From Cherax quadricarinatus (Eukaryota > Arthropoda > Malacostraca > Decapoda > Parastacidae): a stretch of DNA of 64,000 nucleotides. Location of the stretch: contig NW_027195227.1 of NCBI RefSeq assembly GCF_038502225.1, positions 124,001-188,000 on the forward strand, in the 5' to 3' direction. Positions 34,859-48,384 of this stretch are shown in pieces (within the stretch, counting starts at the first letter, position 1; each line of letters begins with the position of its first letter). A program made the position numbers and the translations under genes. The notes beneath the pieces are model-generated. The model was not told the origin of the DNA and made no database searches. It saw nothing but the letters and a program-made list of their open reading frames with translations.

Positions 34859-35092
34859 ATCGACAAGGTGGACAGAGACAGGATATTCCATAGATGGGAC
34901 AGAGAAACAAAGGGACACCGTTGGAAGCTGAAGACACAGATAAATCACAGGGATGTTAGGAAGTATTTCTTCAGTCACACAGAAGTCAGGAAGTGGAATG
35001 TTTTGGGAAGCGATGAAGTGGAGTCAGGATCCATTCATAGTTTTAAGCAAATGTGTGATAAAGCTCATGGTTCAGGGAAAGTGAACCAATGA
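34859..35092 (+). mobile_element. LINE family 1, C-terminal fragment (ii)
   Basis: Encodes DRIFHRWDRETKGHRWKLK and NHRDVRKYFFSHTEVRKWN, the extreme C-terminus of the family-1 polyprotein. Its 5' end abuts (CA)n. It is followed directly by more 5' family-1 sequence, so it is a separate insertion and not part of the next copy. Confidence 0.85.
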
Positions 35093-36795
35093 GGAGCTCA
35101 ACACGAGATTCAAGGAAGTATTCACAGAAGAGATAGGAAGGACTGGGAAGACAGAACAGAGAGGAACACCAACAGGGAATATACCAACAAGTGTTGGATG
35201 ACATACATACAACTGAGGAGGAGGTGCAGAAGCTGCTAAGTGACCTTGATACCTAAAAGTCGATGGAACCAGACAACATCTCCCCGTAGGTCCTTAGAGA
35301 AGGAGCAGAGATGCTGTGTGTCCCACTAACCACAATATTCAACACATCCCTTGAAACTGGGCAACTACCTCAGGTATGGAAAACGGCAAATATAGTCCCC
35401 GTTTTTAAGAAAGGAGACAGCAATTTGGCACTAAACAACAGACTAGTGTCACTGACGTGTATGGTATGCAAAGTCATGGAGAAGATTATCAGGAGGAGAA
35501 TAGTGGAGCACCTGGAATGGAACAAGATTATAAACGACAACCAGCACAGATTCAAAGAAGGCAAATCCTGTGTCACAAACCATTTGGAGTTTTATGACAA
35601 AGTAACAGAAGTAAGACAAGAGAGAGAGGGGTGGGTTGATTGAATTTTCCTGGACTGCAAGAAGGCCTTCGAGACAGTTCCTCCCAGGATATTAGTGCAT
35701 AAGCTGGAAGATCGGGCGCATATAACAGGAAGGACACTACAATGGATCAGAGAATACCTGACAGGGAGGAAACAACGAGTCATTTTACGTGATGTGGTAT
35801 CACAGCGGGTGCCTGTGACGAGCGGGGTCCCACAGGGGTCAGTCCTAGGACCAGTGCTAATTTTTGGTATATGTGAATGACATGATTGAAGGGATAGACT
35901 CTGAAGTGTCCCTGTTCGCAGATGATGTGAAGTTAATGAGGAGAATTAAATCAGATGAGCATCAGGCAGGACTACAGAGACCTGGACAGGCTGGACACGT
36001 GGTCCAGCAACTGGCTTCTCGAATTTAACCCCGCCAAATGCAAAGTCATGAAGATTAAGGAAGGGCAAAGAAGACCGAAGACAGAGTATAGGCTTGGTGG
36101 ACAAAGACTGCAAACCTCACTCAGGAGAAAGATCTTGGGGTGAGCATAACACCGAGCACGTCCCCAGAAGCACACATCAACCAGATAATTTCTGCAGCAT
36201 ATGGGCGCCTGGCAAACCTGAGAATAGCGTTCCGATACCTTAGTAAGGAATCGTTCAAGACACTGTACACTGTGTACGTCAGGCCCGTACTGGAGTATGC
36301 AGCACCAGTTTGGAACCCACACCTGGTCAGGCACTTCAAGAAATTAGAGAAAGCGCAAAGGTTTGCAACAAGACTAATCTCAGAGCTCAGGGGAATGTCC
36401 TACGAAGTAAGGTTGAGTGAAATCAACCTGACGACACTGGAGGACAGGATGGTCATGGGAGACATGATAACGACATAAAAATACTGCGTGGAATAGATAA
36501 AGTGGACAGACAGGATGTTCCAGAGATGAGACAGAATAAAGGGGTCACAATTGGAAGCTGAAAACTCAGACGAGCCGCAGGGATGTTAGGAAGTATTTCT
36601 TCAGTCATAGAGTTGTGAGGAAGTTGAATAGTCTAGCAAGTGATGTAGTGGAAGCAGGAACCATACATAGCTTTAAGACGAGGTATGACAAAGCTCAGAG
36701 CTCAGAGAGAAAGAGGACCTAGTAGCGATCAGTGAAGAGGCGGGGCCAGGAGCTAAGTCTCGACCCCTGCAACCGCAATTAGGTGAGTACACACC
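35093..36795 (+). mobile_element. LINE family 1, RT and C-terminal copy (iii) with family 3' end
   Basis: RT blocks in order are FKEVFTEE (35112), VPVFKKGDSNLALNN (35400), NQHRFKEGKSCVTNHLEFYD (35540), TSGVPQGSVLGPVL (35815), LFADDVKLM (35912) and VRPVLEYAAPVWNP (36275). Many stops and shifts break the frame. The copy ends with 'gaggcggggccaggagctaa' and 'cgacccctgcaaccgcaatt', then 'aggtgagtacacac', which defines the family 3' end. This is the best place in the window to link the coding part to the solo 3' ends. Confidence 0.88.
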
Positions 36796-36797
36796 CA

Positions 36798-36985
36798 CAG
36801 TCACAGAGTAGTCAGGAAGTGGAATAGTTTGGGAAGCGATGTAGTCGAGGCAGGATCCATTCATAGCTTTAAGCAGAGGTATGATAAAGCTCATGGTTCA
36901 GGGAAAGTGACCCAGTAGCGGCCAGTGAAGAGGCGGGGCCAGGAGCTATGAATCGACCTCTGTAACCTTAGTTAGGTGAGTACAT
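36798..36985 (+). mobile_element. LINE family 1, 3' end fragment (iv)
   Basis: Starts inside the coding C-terminus ('cacagagtagtcaggaagtg') and ends 'gaggcggggccaggagctat' and 'cgacctctgtaaccttagtt', then 'aggtgagtac'. It lies 3' of copy iii in the same orientation, so the two could be a tandem insertion or a partial duplication. Confidence 0.85.
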
Positions 36986-37015
36986 CCCCCCACACACACT
37001 ACACTCACACTCTCC

Positions 37016-37021
37016 AACACT

Positions 37022-37059
<38 letters not shown>

Positions 37060-37080
37060 GCGCGCGCGCACGCACACACA
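37016..37080. repeat. (CA)n/(CG)n microsatellite
   Basis: A CA run, then 'acgcgcgcgcgcgcacgc', then CA. It sits exactly at the 5' boundary of the next LINE fragment. Confidence 0.9.
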
Positions 37081-37930
37081 GACGGAATAGTCTCCGACGT
37101 GTCCCTGTTTGCAGATGATGTGAACTTGATGAATATAATTCAATCGGACGAGGACCAGGCAGAGCTATGAAGGGATCTGGACAGGCTGCTGGCCTGGTCC
37201 AGCAGCTGGTTCCAGGAGTTCAACCCCACCAAATGCAAAGTCATGAAGATTGAGGAAGGGCAAAGACCACATCCAGAGACTACAAGCCTCACTCAACGAA
37301 AATGATATTGGGGTGAGTATAACACCTGGCGCATCTCCTGAAGTGCAAATTAAACCTAACAAACCTAAGAATAAAATTCCAAAATCTCGATAAGGAATTA
37401 TTCAAGACCCTGTAGACCGTGTACGTCAGACCCATATTGGAGTATGCAGCACCAGTTTGGAACCCGTACCTAGCCAAGCACTAAAGAAATTAGAGAGAGT
37501 GCAAAGGTTTGCAACAAGACTAGTCCCGGAGCTAAGGGGCATGTCCAACGAGGAGAAGTTAAGGAAAGTCGACTTTACAACACTAGAGGACAGTAGGAAT
37601 AGGGTGGATAACAACATATAAAATACTGAGAAGAATTGACAAGGTGGATAGGGACAGGATGGGACACAGCAACAAGGGGCCACAACTAGAAGTTGAAGAG
37701 AAAGATGAGTCACAGGGATGTTAGGAAGCATTTCTTCAGTCTTAGAGAAGTTAGGAAGTAGAATAGTCTTGAGAGTCATGTAGTGAGGTAGGATCTATAC
37801 ATAGCTTCAAGAAGATGTATGATAAAGCTCATGAAGTTGGGAGAGGACCTAGTAGAGACCAGTAAAGAGGCGGGGCCAGGAGCTATTAATCGACCTTTGC
37901 AACTACAATTATGCGAGCACACACACATGC
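37081..37930 (+). mobile_element. LINE family 1, fragment (v) from the RT active site to the 3' end
   Basis: Begins just before the active site (SLFADDVNLM) and continues through 'tattggagtatgcagcacca' and 'ggatgttaggaagcatttct' to the 3' end 'gaggcggggccaggagctat', then 'gcaactacaattatgcgagc'. It has many indels. The 5' boundary is a CA/CG microsatellite. Confidence 0.85.
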
Positions 37931-38489
37931 ACATACACTCGCGGACACATACAAGAAAAATTGTGGACACGACAGTGTAATTGGGACCAGACCGTATATT
38001 CACCCTAATTGACTCTGGTGAAGGACATTATATATGAGAGCGCTCTCTGTGTTGTTGACCACACGGAACTAAGGTTCGTGAAGATGGAGAAAAACGGAGA
38101 GTGAGACGGGAGGGACAAACCCGACTTCAAGAGGAAACACGACGCACCCATGAATCAGTACTTGAGTAGAATGCTCTGGGAAAGGAGTTAGGAGGAAAGG
38201 CAGTTCACGAAATAATATATTTGGCTGGTCTAAAATATCAGGAGGCAAATAAGAAATCGTATTCAGAAACAAGTACAGAGAAGAACAGAGCTTGTCCATA
38301 GTTCCACCAAAGACAGTAGAATAATTATAGAAAGCAAAGAATATAGAAGAATAGTAAAGAATGCAGAATAGCAGAGATAATGAGAACATAAAGAACGACA
38401 ATTTTCGAATAACAAAATATCAAAAGCCAAATCTAAGACACATTATACAGCCACATTATACAAAAATATGTAAGGAATAACATACTAGT
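37931..38489. other. Unassigned, possibly degraded LINE linker
   Basis: A-rich plus strand with no clear motif. Its position between two family-1 fragments suggests old LINE-derived sequence, but no match can be shown by eye. Confidence 0.25.
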
Positions 38490-39070
38490 ATGCAAGAATC
38501 TGAACAAAAGAAGGAAGAAGTTCTCAGAAGACTCAGAAATAATTCCAGTCATAGAGGAAAAGTGCACCAACATGTACTGGACGTAATACACACATTGGGA
38601 GGAGAGTTGAAGACGCTACTGAATGAACTATACACCTCGGAGATACTGGGACCAGACAACATCTGTGAATTCTAAAAGAGAAAACAACGATCTTTAGCAT
38701 GTTAATTGAAACAGGGCAACTGCTGGTCTGAAAAGCAGTAAATGAAGTCCTGATATTTAAAAAGGCTGCACTGAATCACTGGCCGGTGTCATTGGCCTGT
38801 GGAGAGGCTAGAGGGACTTGATGTAACATGATTACGATGTACAAAATACTGAGAGGAATAAACAGGGTGAACGTGGCATGTTAGTTTGAGAGGCGAGTCT
38901 TAGGTGCACGAAGGCCACAGCAACATGAGGAAACACCTAGACAGATAAATGGTGGAGGTGGAATCCATAAATAGTTTTAATAATAGGAGAGAGTGAACTC
39001 AGTAGTAGGCAGTGGCGAGGCGGGGACAGGAGCTGAGACTCGGCCACTGCAATTACAAAAAGTGAACACA
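38490..39070 (+). mobile_element. LINE family 1, highly degraded fragment (vi)
   Basis: Early part reads HQHVLDVIHTLGGELKTLLN and LGPDNI, matching the linker and first RT block. The end carries 'gaggcggggacaggagctga' and 'cggccactgcaattacaaaa'. Most of the RT is deleted between them. Of the family-1 copies here it appears the most diverged. Confidence 0.75.
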
Positions 39071-39302
39071 CACATTAAATACCGAGCAAACCAATCGTAC
39101 AATTAATTTCCAAAAAATTTTGCACTTTCTTTGCTGGATATTCGTCAAATTCGAGCGCACTTTTAAGTGTACTAGTGTTCTGTAAAGTATTCTGGAAGTG
39201 ATAGTGAAGCACAGTAACAATATTTGTGATTCATAATTTTGAGTGAGAATCTAGGAGGAGTGTAGCTGTTACCTGAGATCTGTTCAACAATACTGAGTCA
39301 TT

Positions 39303-39560
39303 AGGAAAGACACAGGCAACAGTTAGGCAACTTTATTCCGAAACGTTTCGCCTACACAGTAGGCTTCTTCTGTCGAGTACAGAAAGTAGGCAGGACCAGC
39401 AAAGATGTGAAGACGATGTAATCAGTCCATCACCCTTGAAGTCGTAGATTTGAGGTTGTCAGTCCCTCAGCCTGGAGAAGAGCTCTGTTCCATAGTCTGA
39501 AACAGTCTGAAGATCAAGCGACAGTGTGGAAGGAGAGGTATATATGTCTTACCTACCAAC
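39303..39560. mobile_element. Single arm of a GAAACGTTTCGCC fold-back element
   Basis: Contains 'aacagttaggcaactttatt', 'ccgaaacgtttcgcctacac', 'agtaggcttcttctgtcgag', 'gatgtaatcagtccatcacc' and 'tcagtccctcagcctggaga'. These are the same ordered words as the left arm at 13083-13270. The second arm is nearly absent: the segment ends 'atgtcttacctaccaacctg', the family 3' tail. It is an internally deleted or single-arm copy. Confidence 0.8.
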
Positions 39561-39736
39561 CTGCATTTTGATATTCAAGACTGAGTCAACTGATTCCTCG
39601 CTGTTCAAAGCAGGACAATTAATTAAGCTCGAAAATGATACATGAATTTTCCAACAATCACTGACGAAGAAAATACATTTTCACTAACTTCACAAGTACA
39701 CATACGGGCCAAGTATTTGAAGATTTATGAGGCCTG

Positions 39737-39792
39737 GTCACAGAGTGGGCCGCGGGGGCGTTGACCTCCAGAACTCTCTTCAGGTATACACT
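39737..39792 (+). mobile_element. Solo 3' end of LINE family 2
   Basis: 'gaggcctggtcacagagtgg', 'gccgcgggggcgttgacctc' and 'agaactctcttcaggta' match the 3' end of the minus-strand family-2 copy at 27935-28005. Only the last 55 bp remain. Confidence 0.8.
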
Positions 39793-39799
39793 ACTACAA

Positions 39800-40383
39800 G
39801 ACATGCGGAGCTCTCAGCAGGCCTATAAGCCCATAATAGAGCCTACTCAAGGAAGCAGATACTATTACGCACTTACCTCCACTCTAACACACACATACCA
39901 CTTCACACATACCACTCCAACACCCACTTAGTAACTCAACCATCCATCACTTACCATGCCACGCCTACACTTACTCTTCCAACTACCACATCTCTTCAAC
40001 CACACATGTCATACCATCCTATACATATCCTACCAACCTACACATACCAATTTTATTCATAAATACCACTACACATCATACCAATCAAGCCCACACATTT
40101 CTCTTCCATCCAAACTTACCACACTCATACCCCAAGTCACACTTAACACTCGAGCCAGCAATTACCGTTACAACTCATACATATCACTCCAAACCAAGCA
40201 TACTATAAACACACATAAACCTCCATTCCAAACACTTAACCAGAACCCGCGCCTAACACTCCAACAAGTATATATCTCACCACTATAATAAATATTGGTG
40301 GAGTGTGAAGCAAGCCAAATAATGCGACGGGCAAACCAATTGATGAGTTATGAAGACTGACCAGGAGGTAGAGAAAGCCAGGT
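39800..40383. other. C/A-rich low-complexity sequence
   Basis: Rich in 'cacatacca' and 'ccac' words, with few G on the plus strand from about 39890 to 40270. A 110-codon ORF inside it has no recognisable motif and is attributed to composition. Confidence 0.4.
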
Positions 40384-43095
40384 CTGTCTTGCAGTTTCTG
40401 AAAGACGAGGCAAACTGCTAACCACATCAGTCATCAAGACAGTGCGCAACTACCCAAGAACGGATAATTGTGTCCCTCTGCCCCATCACTGCAGGAATCA
40501 CAGAGGTAGACCCAAGAAAAGTTTATCTGAAACGTGAAAATTTGCGCACAGGTTAGCAAAAATATCGAAGAAGGTAACACAGTGGGAGCAATCAGAATAA
40601 TTACAAATGGCGACACTGTAGCAGCCAAGGACGAGACCACAGCCCAAACATCCAACCAGGGACACCATAGCCATCAACAACAACCCTGAGGAAGACTCCA
40701 TCACTCAACAATTAATTTTGCCAGAATCAGAAGTCTATAAGGCGATTGTCATTTCCAGCAGGATCTGCAGGAGGTTACACTGGAATTCGACCACAACACC
40801 TCAAAGAGATGGCAAATCCAGTACTCGGTGCATCTGCATCAATTCTTCTCACCGAGTTAACAACTTTCATCAACACCTGCCAGGCTGGGTGAATCCCAGA
40901 AGAAATTAAACATTTCTTTTTTGGAGCCTCATTATGTGCTTTGAAGAAGGATGGGGGAATCAGACCCATTGTTGTTGGTAACACTCATCGCCGTCTCGTT
41001 GCCAAAGCAGCAGTAAGAAACATTCGCCTAGAAGCTGCCAGTTTACTCCAGCTGAACCAACTGGGCATTGGGGTCTCTCAAGGTAGTGAAGCCGCAGCTC
41101 ATGCGGCAAGAGTCTACATCAGGGACCTAATAGAAGAAAAGGCCGTAGTCAAACTTGATTTTAGAAATGTCTTTAAAATGGTGAAGAGAGATGTTGTCTT
41201 GCTGGTCGTTCGGGATCGGTTTCCCAGTCTTTTTCCCTTCATTTCAGCCGGCTACAGCAAACCCTCAATTCTTTTGTTTGGAGAACATGAAATTCTCTCA
41301 TCAGAGAGTGTTCAGCAGGGTGACCCACTCGCTTCACTTCTCTTCTGCTTGGCAGTAAGAGAACTAACTTCCAGCCTACACAGCGAGCTCAACATCTGGT
41401 GTGGAAAAAGACACATATGTACAGTTCAGGACATTTATTAAAGGAAACGTTTCGCCACGAGTGGCTTCGTCATTAGGACTGAAGAAGTCACTCGTGGCGA
41501 AACGTTTCCTTTAATAAATGTCATGAACTGTTCATATGTGTCTTTTTCCACATCTTGTCGGTATCACCATACCATTTCCTCAACATCTGGTACCTGGATG
41601 ATGGCACTCTGGCAGGTACTGAAGAGTCCCTGTTAGAGGACCTGCAACTGGTGAAAACGGAGGGAGAAGACTTGGAACTCATCCTCAATCCCTCCAAGTG
41701 TGAAATCATCACGGCGAACCAAGAAATAATCAATGCTGTGCGAAGACTCCTCCCGGAAGTCTCTACTACCACTCCGTCCAACAGTACCCTCTTGGGAGCA
41801 TCGCTTGGTCACTAGGCCATCGACACTGTCCTCAAGGACAAATTGAATGACCTGATGAGAATGGAGGAGACAATAAGCAATCTTGATGCCCATGATGCTC
41901 TGTATCTCCTCACAAGGTGTTTTATTATGCCAAGACTCACTTCCTGAAGTGTGCACCCACTTTTGACAACCCAACACTCGACTAATATGATGCACACCTT
42001 AGATCAACCTTTAAGAAGCCACTGAACCTGTCACTAGAGGATGAGCAATGGAATCAGGCAACCCTCCCAGTGCTACTGGGAGGTATAAGGGTGCGCAAAG
42101 CAACGTAAGTAGCTCTACCTGTTTTTCTGTCTTCATGTTTGGCTTTCAGTGCATTAGTCAAGAAGATTGTCCCGGAACGCTTGAGAGATGTAGTAGGAGC
42201 TCAAGACCCCAGGTTTACTGAAGCAGCGATGCAGTGAGACACCCTTACAGACTCCTCCAGTAGACCAGCTCCTCCCAAAGAGCACAAACAGTCCCACTGG
42301 GACAAATCGATCTTGGAAAAAATCGCCAACACAATGCTTACCAACGCTTCAGGAAAGGACAAAGCTCGTCTCCTGGCAGTGAAGGCGCCACACTCAGATT
42401 TCCTTCTGGCTGTTCCCAATTCCTCCTTGGGCACTCGACTCGACCCACAGGCCATTCGGATTGGTGTTGGTCTTCGCCTAGCCGCCCCCATCCTCACCAA
42501 CCATAGGTGTATTTGCGACAGGGCGACGGCTGATCAATTCAGACTTCATGATCTCGTGTGTCACACAGCAGAAGGGAAGAATGCCAGACATGAGGAGGTC
42601 AATGACATCATAAAGAGAAGCCTCGCCAAAGCACGTTGCCCAGCTCAACGGGGACCCCAAGTACAGAGGTCTGATGGAAGTCAAAAGCGTCCTGATGGAG
42701 CCACTATGCAACTCTGGAAGGATGGAAAGCAGATTGCCTGGGATTACACCTGTGCCGCCACATTGGCAGACACCTACTTGCCTTACACCGTAGCTGAAGG
42801 TGGTGGAGTTGCCAGCCACAGGGAGACCCAGAAGATCCGCAAATATGAAGACCTTCCCCCTTATTATAACTTCATTCCAATATGATCGGAGACCCTTGGA
42901 GCATGGGGAAAGTGTGCTCTAAAGTTCCTCAAAGAGCTGGGTGAAAAGCTCATCATAGAAACCAAAGACCACAGGGCGACCAGCTTCCTCTTTCAGAGAC
43001 TCAGTGTCGCAATCGAGAGAGGAAATGCCTGCAGCATTCTGGGCATGAGGTCCACCGCCGGGGAGCTGGACGAAGTATTCGAGATGAAGCTCTGA
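40384..43095 (+). mobile_element. Third non-LTR family (RLE-like), copy A, with a fold-back insertion
   Basis: Similarity to copy C (57782-59906) starts abruptly at 40384, corresponding to about residue 137 of C, so the copy is 5' truncated. It carries LCALKKDGGIRPIV, the palm VVKLDFRNVFKMVKRDVV and QQGDPLASLLFCLAVRELT, followed by the fold-back insertion 41401-41578. Then come YLDDGTLAGTEESL and the C-terminal part. The C-terminus has CICDRATADQFRLHDLVCH, a C-x-C-x10-H-x3-C knuckle, and KRPDGATMQLWKDGKQIAWD, resembling PD...D of restriction-like endonucleases. Several stops and shifts occur (for example TGA near 42883). The frame closes at TGA 43093-43095. Assignment to the RLE class is an inference. 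Confidence 0.82.
41388..41591. mobile_element. 178-bp fold-back insertion with perfect 13-bp target-site duplication
   Basis: The insertion is 41401-41578. The host 13-mer 'ctcaacatctggt' stands on both sides (41388-41400 and 41579-41591). The uninterrupted copy C reads 'ctcaacatctggtacctgg', which confirms the empty site. Arms 41401-41463 and 41489-41551 are 63-bp inverted repeats. They include 'gacacatatg' and 'ggaaacgtttcgccacgagt', and the loop is 25 nt. After the second arm comes a 27-bp unpaired tail, 'atcttgtcggtatcaccata' plus 'ccatttc', which resembles the tail of the 429-bp units near 13790. There is no ORF. Confidence 0.93.
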
Positions 43096-43147
43096 GTTGC
43101 TATCTATTGTATTTTTGTGAATGTTTTGTCAATGTATTTTGTCTGTA

Positions 43148-43249
43148 AAGCACCCTTCTGGCAAGACAGTGATGGAGTGAATGATGGTGAAAGTTTTTCT
43201 TTTTCGGGCCACCCTGCCTTGGTGGGAATCGGCCAGTGTGATAATAAAA

Positions 43250-43256
<7 letters not shown>
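43148..43256 (+). mobile_element. Solo 3' end of the RTE-type LINE
   Basis: 'taaagcacccttctggcaag', 'acagtgatggagtgaatgat' and 'ttcgggccaccctgccttgg' match 46604-46715, the 3' end of the RTE-type element downstream. It ends 'gtgataataaaaaataa' and passes into a TA run. Confidence 0.88.

Positions 43257-43340
<84 letters not shown>
43257..43340. repeat. (TA)n microsatellite with one 'acg' interruption
   Basis: TA run immediately after the RTE-type 3' end. The same arrangement occurs at 46716. Confidence 0.95.
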
Positions 43341-43344
<4 letters not shown>

Positions 43345-43654
43345 AAGGATTGCTGGTGTCTTTTTCTGTCTCATAAACACGCTAGATAACAGGGATATCT
43401 TGCTACTCCTACTTACACTTTGGTCACACTTCACAGACACGCACATGCATATATATATACATACATCTAGGTTTTTCTCCTTTTTCTAAATAGCTCTTGT
43501 TCTTCTTTATTGTCCATGGGGAAGTGGAAAAGAATCTTTCCTCCGTAAGCCATGCGTGTCGTATGAGGCGACTAAAATGCCGGGAGCAATGGGCTAGTAA
43601 CCACTTCTCCTGCAAACATTTACTAAAAAAGAGTAGAAGAAAAACTTTATAAAA

Positions 43655-44655
43655 CTGGGATGCTTGAATGTGCGTGGATGTAGTGCGGATGACAAGAAAC
43701 AGATGATTGCTGATGTTATGAATGAAAAGAAGTTGGATGTCCTGGCCCTAAGCAAAACAAAGCTGAAGGGGGTAGGGGAGTTTCGGTGGGGAGAAATAAA
43801 TGGGATTAAATCTGGAGTATCTGAGAGAGTTAGAGCTAAGGAAGGGGTAGCAATAATGTTGAAGGATCAGTTATGGAAGGAGAAAAGAGAATATGAATAT
43901 GTAAATTCAAGGATTATGTGGATTAAAGTAAGGTTGGATGCGAAAAGTGGGTCATAATAAGTGTGTATGCACCTGGAGAAGAGAGGAATATAGAGGAGAG
44001 AGAGAGATTTTGGGAGATGTTAAGTGAATGTATAGGAACCTTTGAACCAAGTGAAAGAGTAATTGTGTTAGGGGACCTGAATGCTAAATTAGGAGAAACT
44101 TTTAGAGAGGGTGTGATAGGTAAGTTTGGGGTGCCAGGTGTAAATGATAATGGGAGCCCTTTGACTGAACTTTGTGTAGAAAGCGGCTTACTTATCGGTA
44201 ATACATATTTTAAGAAAAAGAGGATAAATAAGTATGCAAGATATGATGTAGGGCGAAATGACAGTAGTTTGTTGGATTATGTATTGGTAGATAGAAGACT
44301 TCAGGATGTACATGTTTATAGAGGGGCCACAGATATATCAGATCACTTTTTAGTTGTAGCTACACTGAGAGTAAAAGGTAGATGGGATACAAGGAGAATA
44401 GAAGCATCAGGGAAGAGAGAGGTGAAGGTTTATAAACTAAAAGAGGAGGCAGTTAGGGAAAGATATAAACAGCTATTGGAGGATAGATGGGCTAATGAGA
44501 GCATAGGCAATGGGGTCGAAGAGGTATGGGGTAGGTTTAAAAATGTAGTGTTAGAGTGTTCAGCAGAAGTTTGTGGTTACAGGAAAGTGGGTGCGGGAGG
44601 AAAGAGGAGCGATTGGTGGAATGATGATGTAAAGAGAGAAAAAGTTAGCATATGA
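43655..44655 (+). pseudogene. EEP endonuclease of the RTE-type LINE (frameshifted)
   Basis: The first block (43664-43957) reads LNVRGCSADDKKQMIADVM and LDVLALSKTKLKGVG, where active enzymes usually have TET or SET before K. Bases are missing after KSGS, and the second block (43963-44655) shows SVYAPGEERN, VIVLGDLNAKLG (GDxN metal site) and ATDISDHFLVVA (SDH histidine). The end of this block at 44640-44655 is a shift in an A-run: VKREK should continue into LAYEKFLQSR, which is present in the next frame. The domain would nick target DNA. Confidence 0.88.
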
Positions 44656-46332
44656 GAAGTTTTTACAAAGTAGAAGTGATGCAAGGAGGGAAGAGTATAT
44701 GGAGAAAAAGAGAAAGGTTAAGAGAGTGGTGAAGCAATGTAAAAAAAGAGCAAATGAGAGAGTGGGTGAGATGTTATCAACAAATTTTTTTGAAAATAAG
44801 AAAAAGTTTTGGAGTGAGATTAACAAGTTAAGGAAGCCTAGAGAACAAATGGGTTTGTCAGTTAAAAATAGGAGAGGAGAGTTATTAAATGGAGAGTTAG
44901 AGGTATTGGGAAGATGGAGGGAATATTTTGAGGAATTGTTAAATGTTGATGAAGATAGGGAAGCTGTGATTTCGTGTATAGGGCAAGGAGGAATAACATC
45001 TTGTAGGAGTGAGGAAGAGCCAGTTGTGAGTGTGGGGGAAGTTCGTGAGGCAGTAGGCAAGATGAAAGGGGGTAAAGCAGCTGTGATTGATGGGATAAAG
45101 ATAGAAATGTTAAAAGCAGGTGGGGATATAGTTTTGGAGTGGTTGGTGCCATTATTTAATAAATGTATGGAAGAGGGTAAGGTACCTAGGAATTGGCAGA
45201 GAGCATGCATAGTTCCTTTGTATAAAGGCAAAGGATACAAAAGAGGGTGCAAAAATTATAGGGGGATAAGTCTGTTGAGTATACCTGGTAAAGTGTATGG
45301 TAGAGTTATTATTGAAAGAATTAAGAGTAAGACGGAGAATAGGATAGCAGATGAACAAGGGGGCTATAGGAAAGGTAGGGGGTGTGTGGACCAGTTGTTT
45401 ACAGTGAAACATATAAGTGAACAGTATTTAGATAAGGCTAAAGAGGTTTTTGTGGCATTTATGGATTTGGAAAAGGTGTATGACAGGGTGGATAGGGGGG
45501 CAATGTGGCAGATGTTGCAGGTGTATGGTGTAGGAGGTAGGTTACTGAAAGCAGTAAAGAGTTTTTACGAGGATAGTGAGGCTCAAGTTAGAGTATGTAG
45601 AAAAGAGGGAGATTATTTCCCGGTAAAAGTAGGCCTTAGACAAGGATGTGTAATGTCACCGTGGATGTTTAATATATTTATAGATGGAGTTGTAAGAGAC
45701 ATGCAAGAGGCGTGGAGTTAAAAGATAAAAAATCACACATAAAGTGGGAGTTGTCACAGTTGCTCTTTGCTGATGACACTGTGCTCTTGGGAAATTCTGA
45801 AGGGAAGTTGCAGAGGTTGGTGGATGAATTTGGTAGGGTACGTAAAAGAAGAAAATTAAAAGTGAATACAGGAAAGAGTAAGGTTATGATAACAAAAAGA
45901 TTAGGAGATGAAAGATTGGATATCAGATTGAAGGGAGAGAGTATGGAGGAGGTGAATGTATTCAGATATTTGGGAGTGGACGTGTCAGCGAATGGATCTA
46001 TGAAAGATGAGGTGAATCATAGAATTGATGAGGGGAAAAGGGTGAGCGGTGCACTTAGGAGACTGTGGAGACAAAGAACTTTGTCCTTGGAGGCAAAGAG
46101 GGGAATATGTGAGAGTATAGTTATACCAACGCTCTTATACGGGTGTGAAGCATGGGTGATGAATGTTGCAGCGAGGAGAAGGCTGGAGGCAGTGGAGATG
46201 TCATGTCTGAGGGCAATGTGTGATGTGAATATAATGCAGAGAATTCGTAGTTTGGAAGTTAGGAGGAGGTGCGAGATTGCCGAAACTGATGTCAAGAGTG
46301 TATCAGTCTGTAGTGGAAGGAAGGCGGGGTAG
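44640..46332 (+). pseudogene. Reverse transcriptase of the RTE-type LINE (one frameshift)
   Basis: The block 44699-45721 has KNYRGISLLSIPGKVYGRVI, DEQGGYRKGRGCVDQLFTV, the palm FMDLEKVYDRVDRGAMW and VGLRQGCVMSPWMFNIFIDG. After a shift near 45710 the second block (45712-46332) has the active site QLLFADDTVLLG, VMITKRLGDE, FRYLGVDVSANG and LLYGCEAWVM. LEKVYDRVDR differs from the usual LEKAYDRVDR by one residue. The combination of QGCxMSP and FADD followed by YLG fits the RTE clade. Roughly all RT subdomains are present. Confidence 0.9.
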
Positions 46333-46715
46333 GGGTCGGCCTAGGAAAGGTTGGAGGGAGGGGGTAAAGGAGGTTTTGTGTGCGAGGGGCTTGGACTTCC
46401 AAAGGGCATGCATGAGCGTGTTTGATAGGAGTGAATAGAGACAAAATGTTTTTAATACTTGACGTGCTGTTGGAGTGTGAGCAAAGTAACATTTATGAAG
46501 GGGTTCAGGGAAACCGGCAGGCCGGACTTGAGTCCTGGAGATGGGAAGTACAGTGCCTGCACTCTGAAGGAGGGGTGTTAATGTTGTAGTTTAAAAACTG
46601 TAGTGTAAAGCACCCTTCTGGCAAGACAGTGATGGAGCAAATGATGGCGAAAGTTTTTCTTTTTCGGGCCACCCTGCCTTGGTGGGAATCGGCCAGTGTG
46701 ATAATAATAAAAATA

Positions 46716-48384
<1,669 letters not shown>

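Larger units (their letters stand above)
43490..46715 (+). mobile_element. RTE-type LINE (EEP endonuclease + RT), near full length, frameshifted
   Basis: The 5' leader contains 'ttcctccgtaagccatgcgt' and 'gtcgtatgaggcgactaaaa'. The coding region starts near 43655 and the 3' UTR ends 'ggtgggaatcggccagtgtg' plus 'ataataataaaaataa'. The order EEP then RT in one polyprotein with a short 3' UTR fits the RTE clade. At least three shifts break the frame (near 43955, 44640 and 45710). The copy retains all motifs, so it is recent compared with the family-1 fragments. Confidence 0.9.

Noticed and set aside
37776..38401. Minus-strand ORFs over the family-1 fragments
   Set aside because: They are antisense shadows of LINE debris, or composition-driven, without domains.
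39956..40288. 110-codon ORF in C/A-rich sequence
   Set aside because: Low-complexity composition, no motif, and it lies between repeat fragments.
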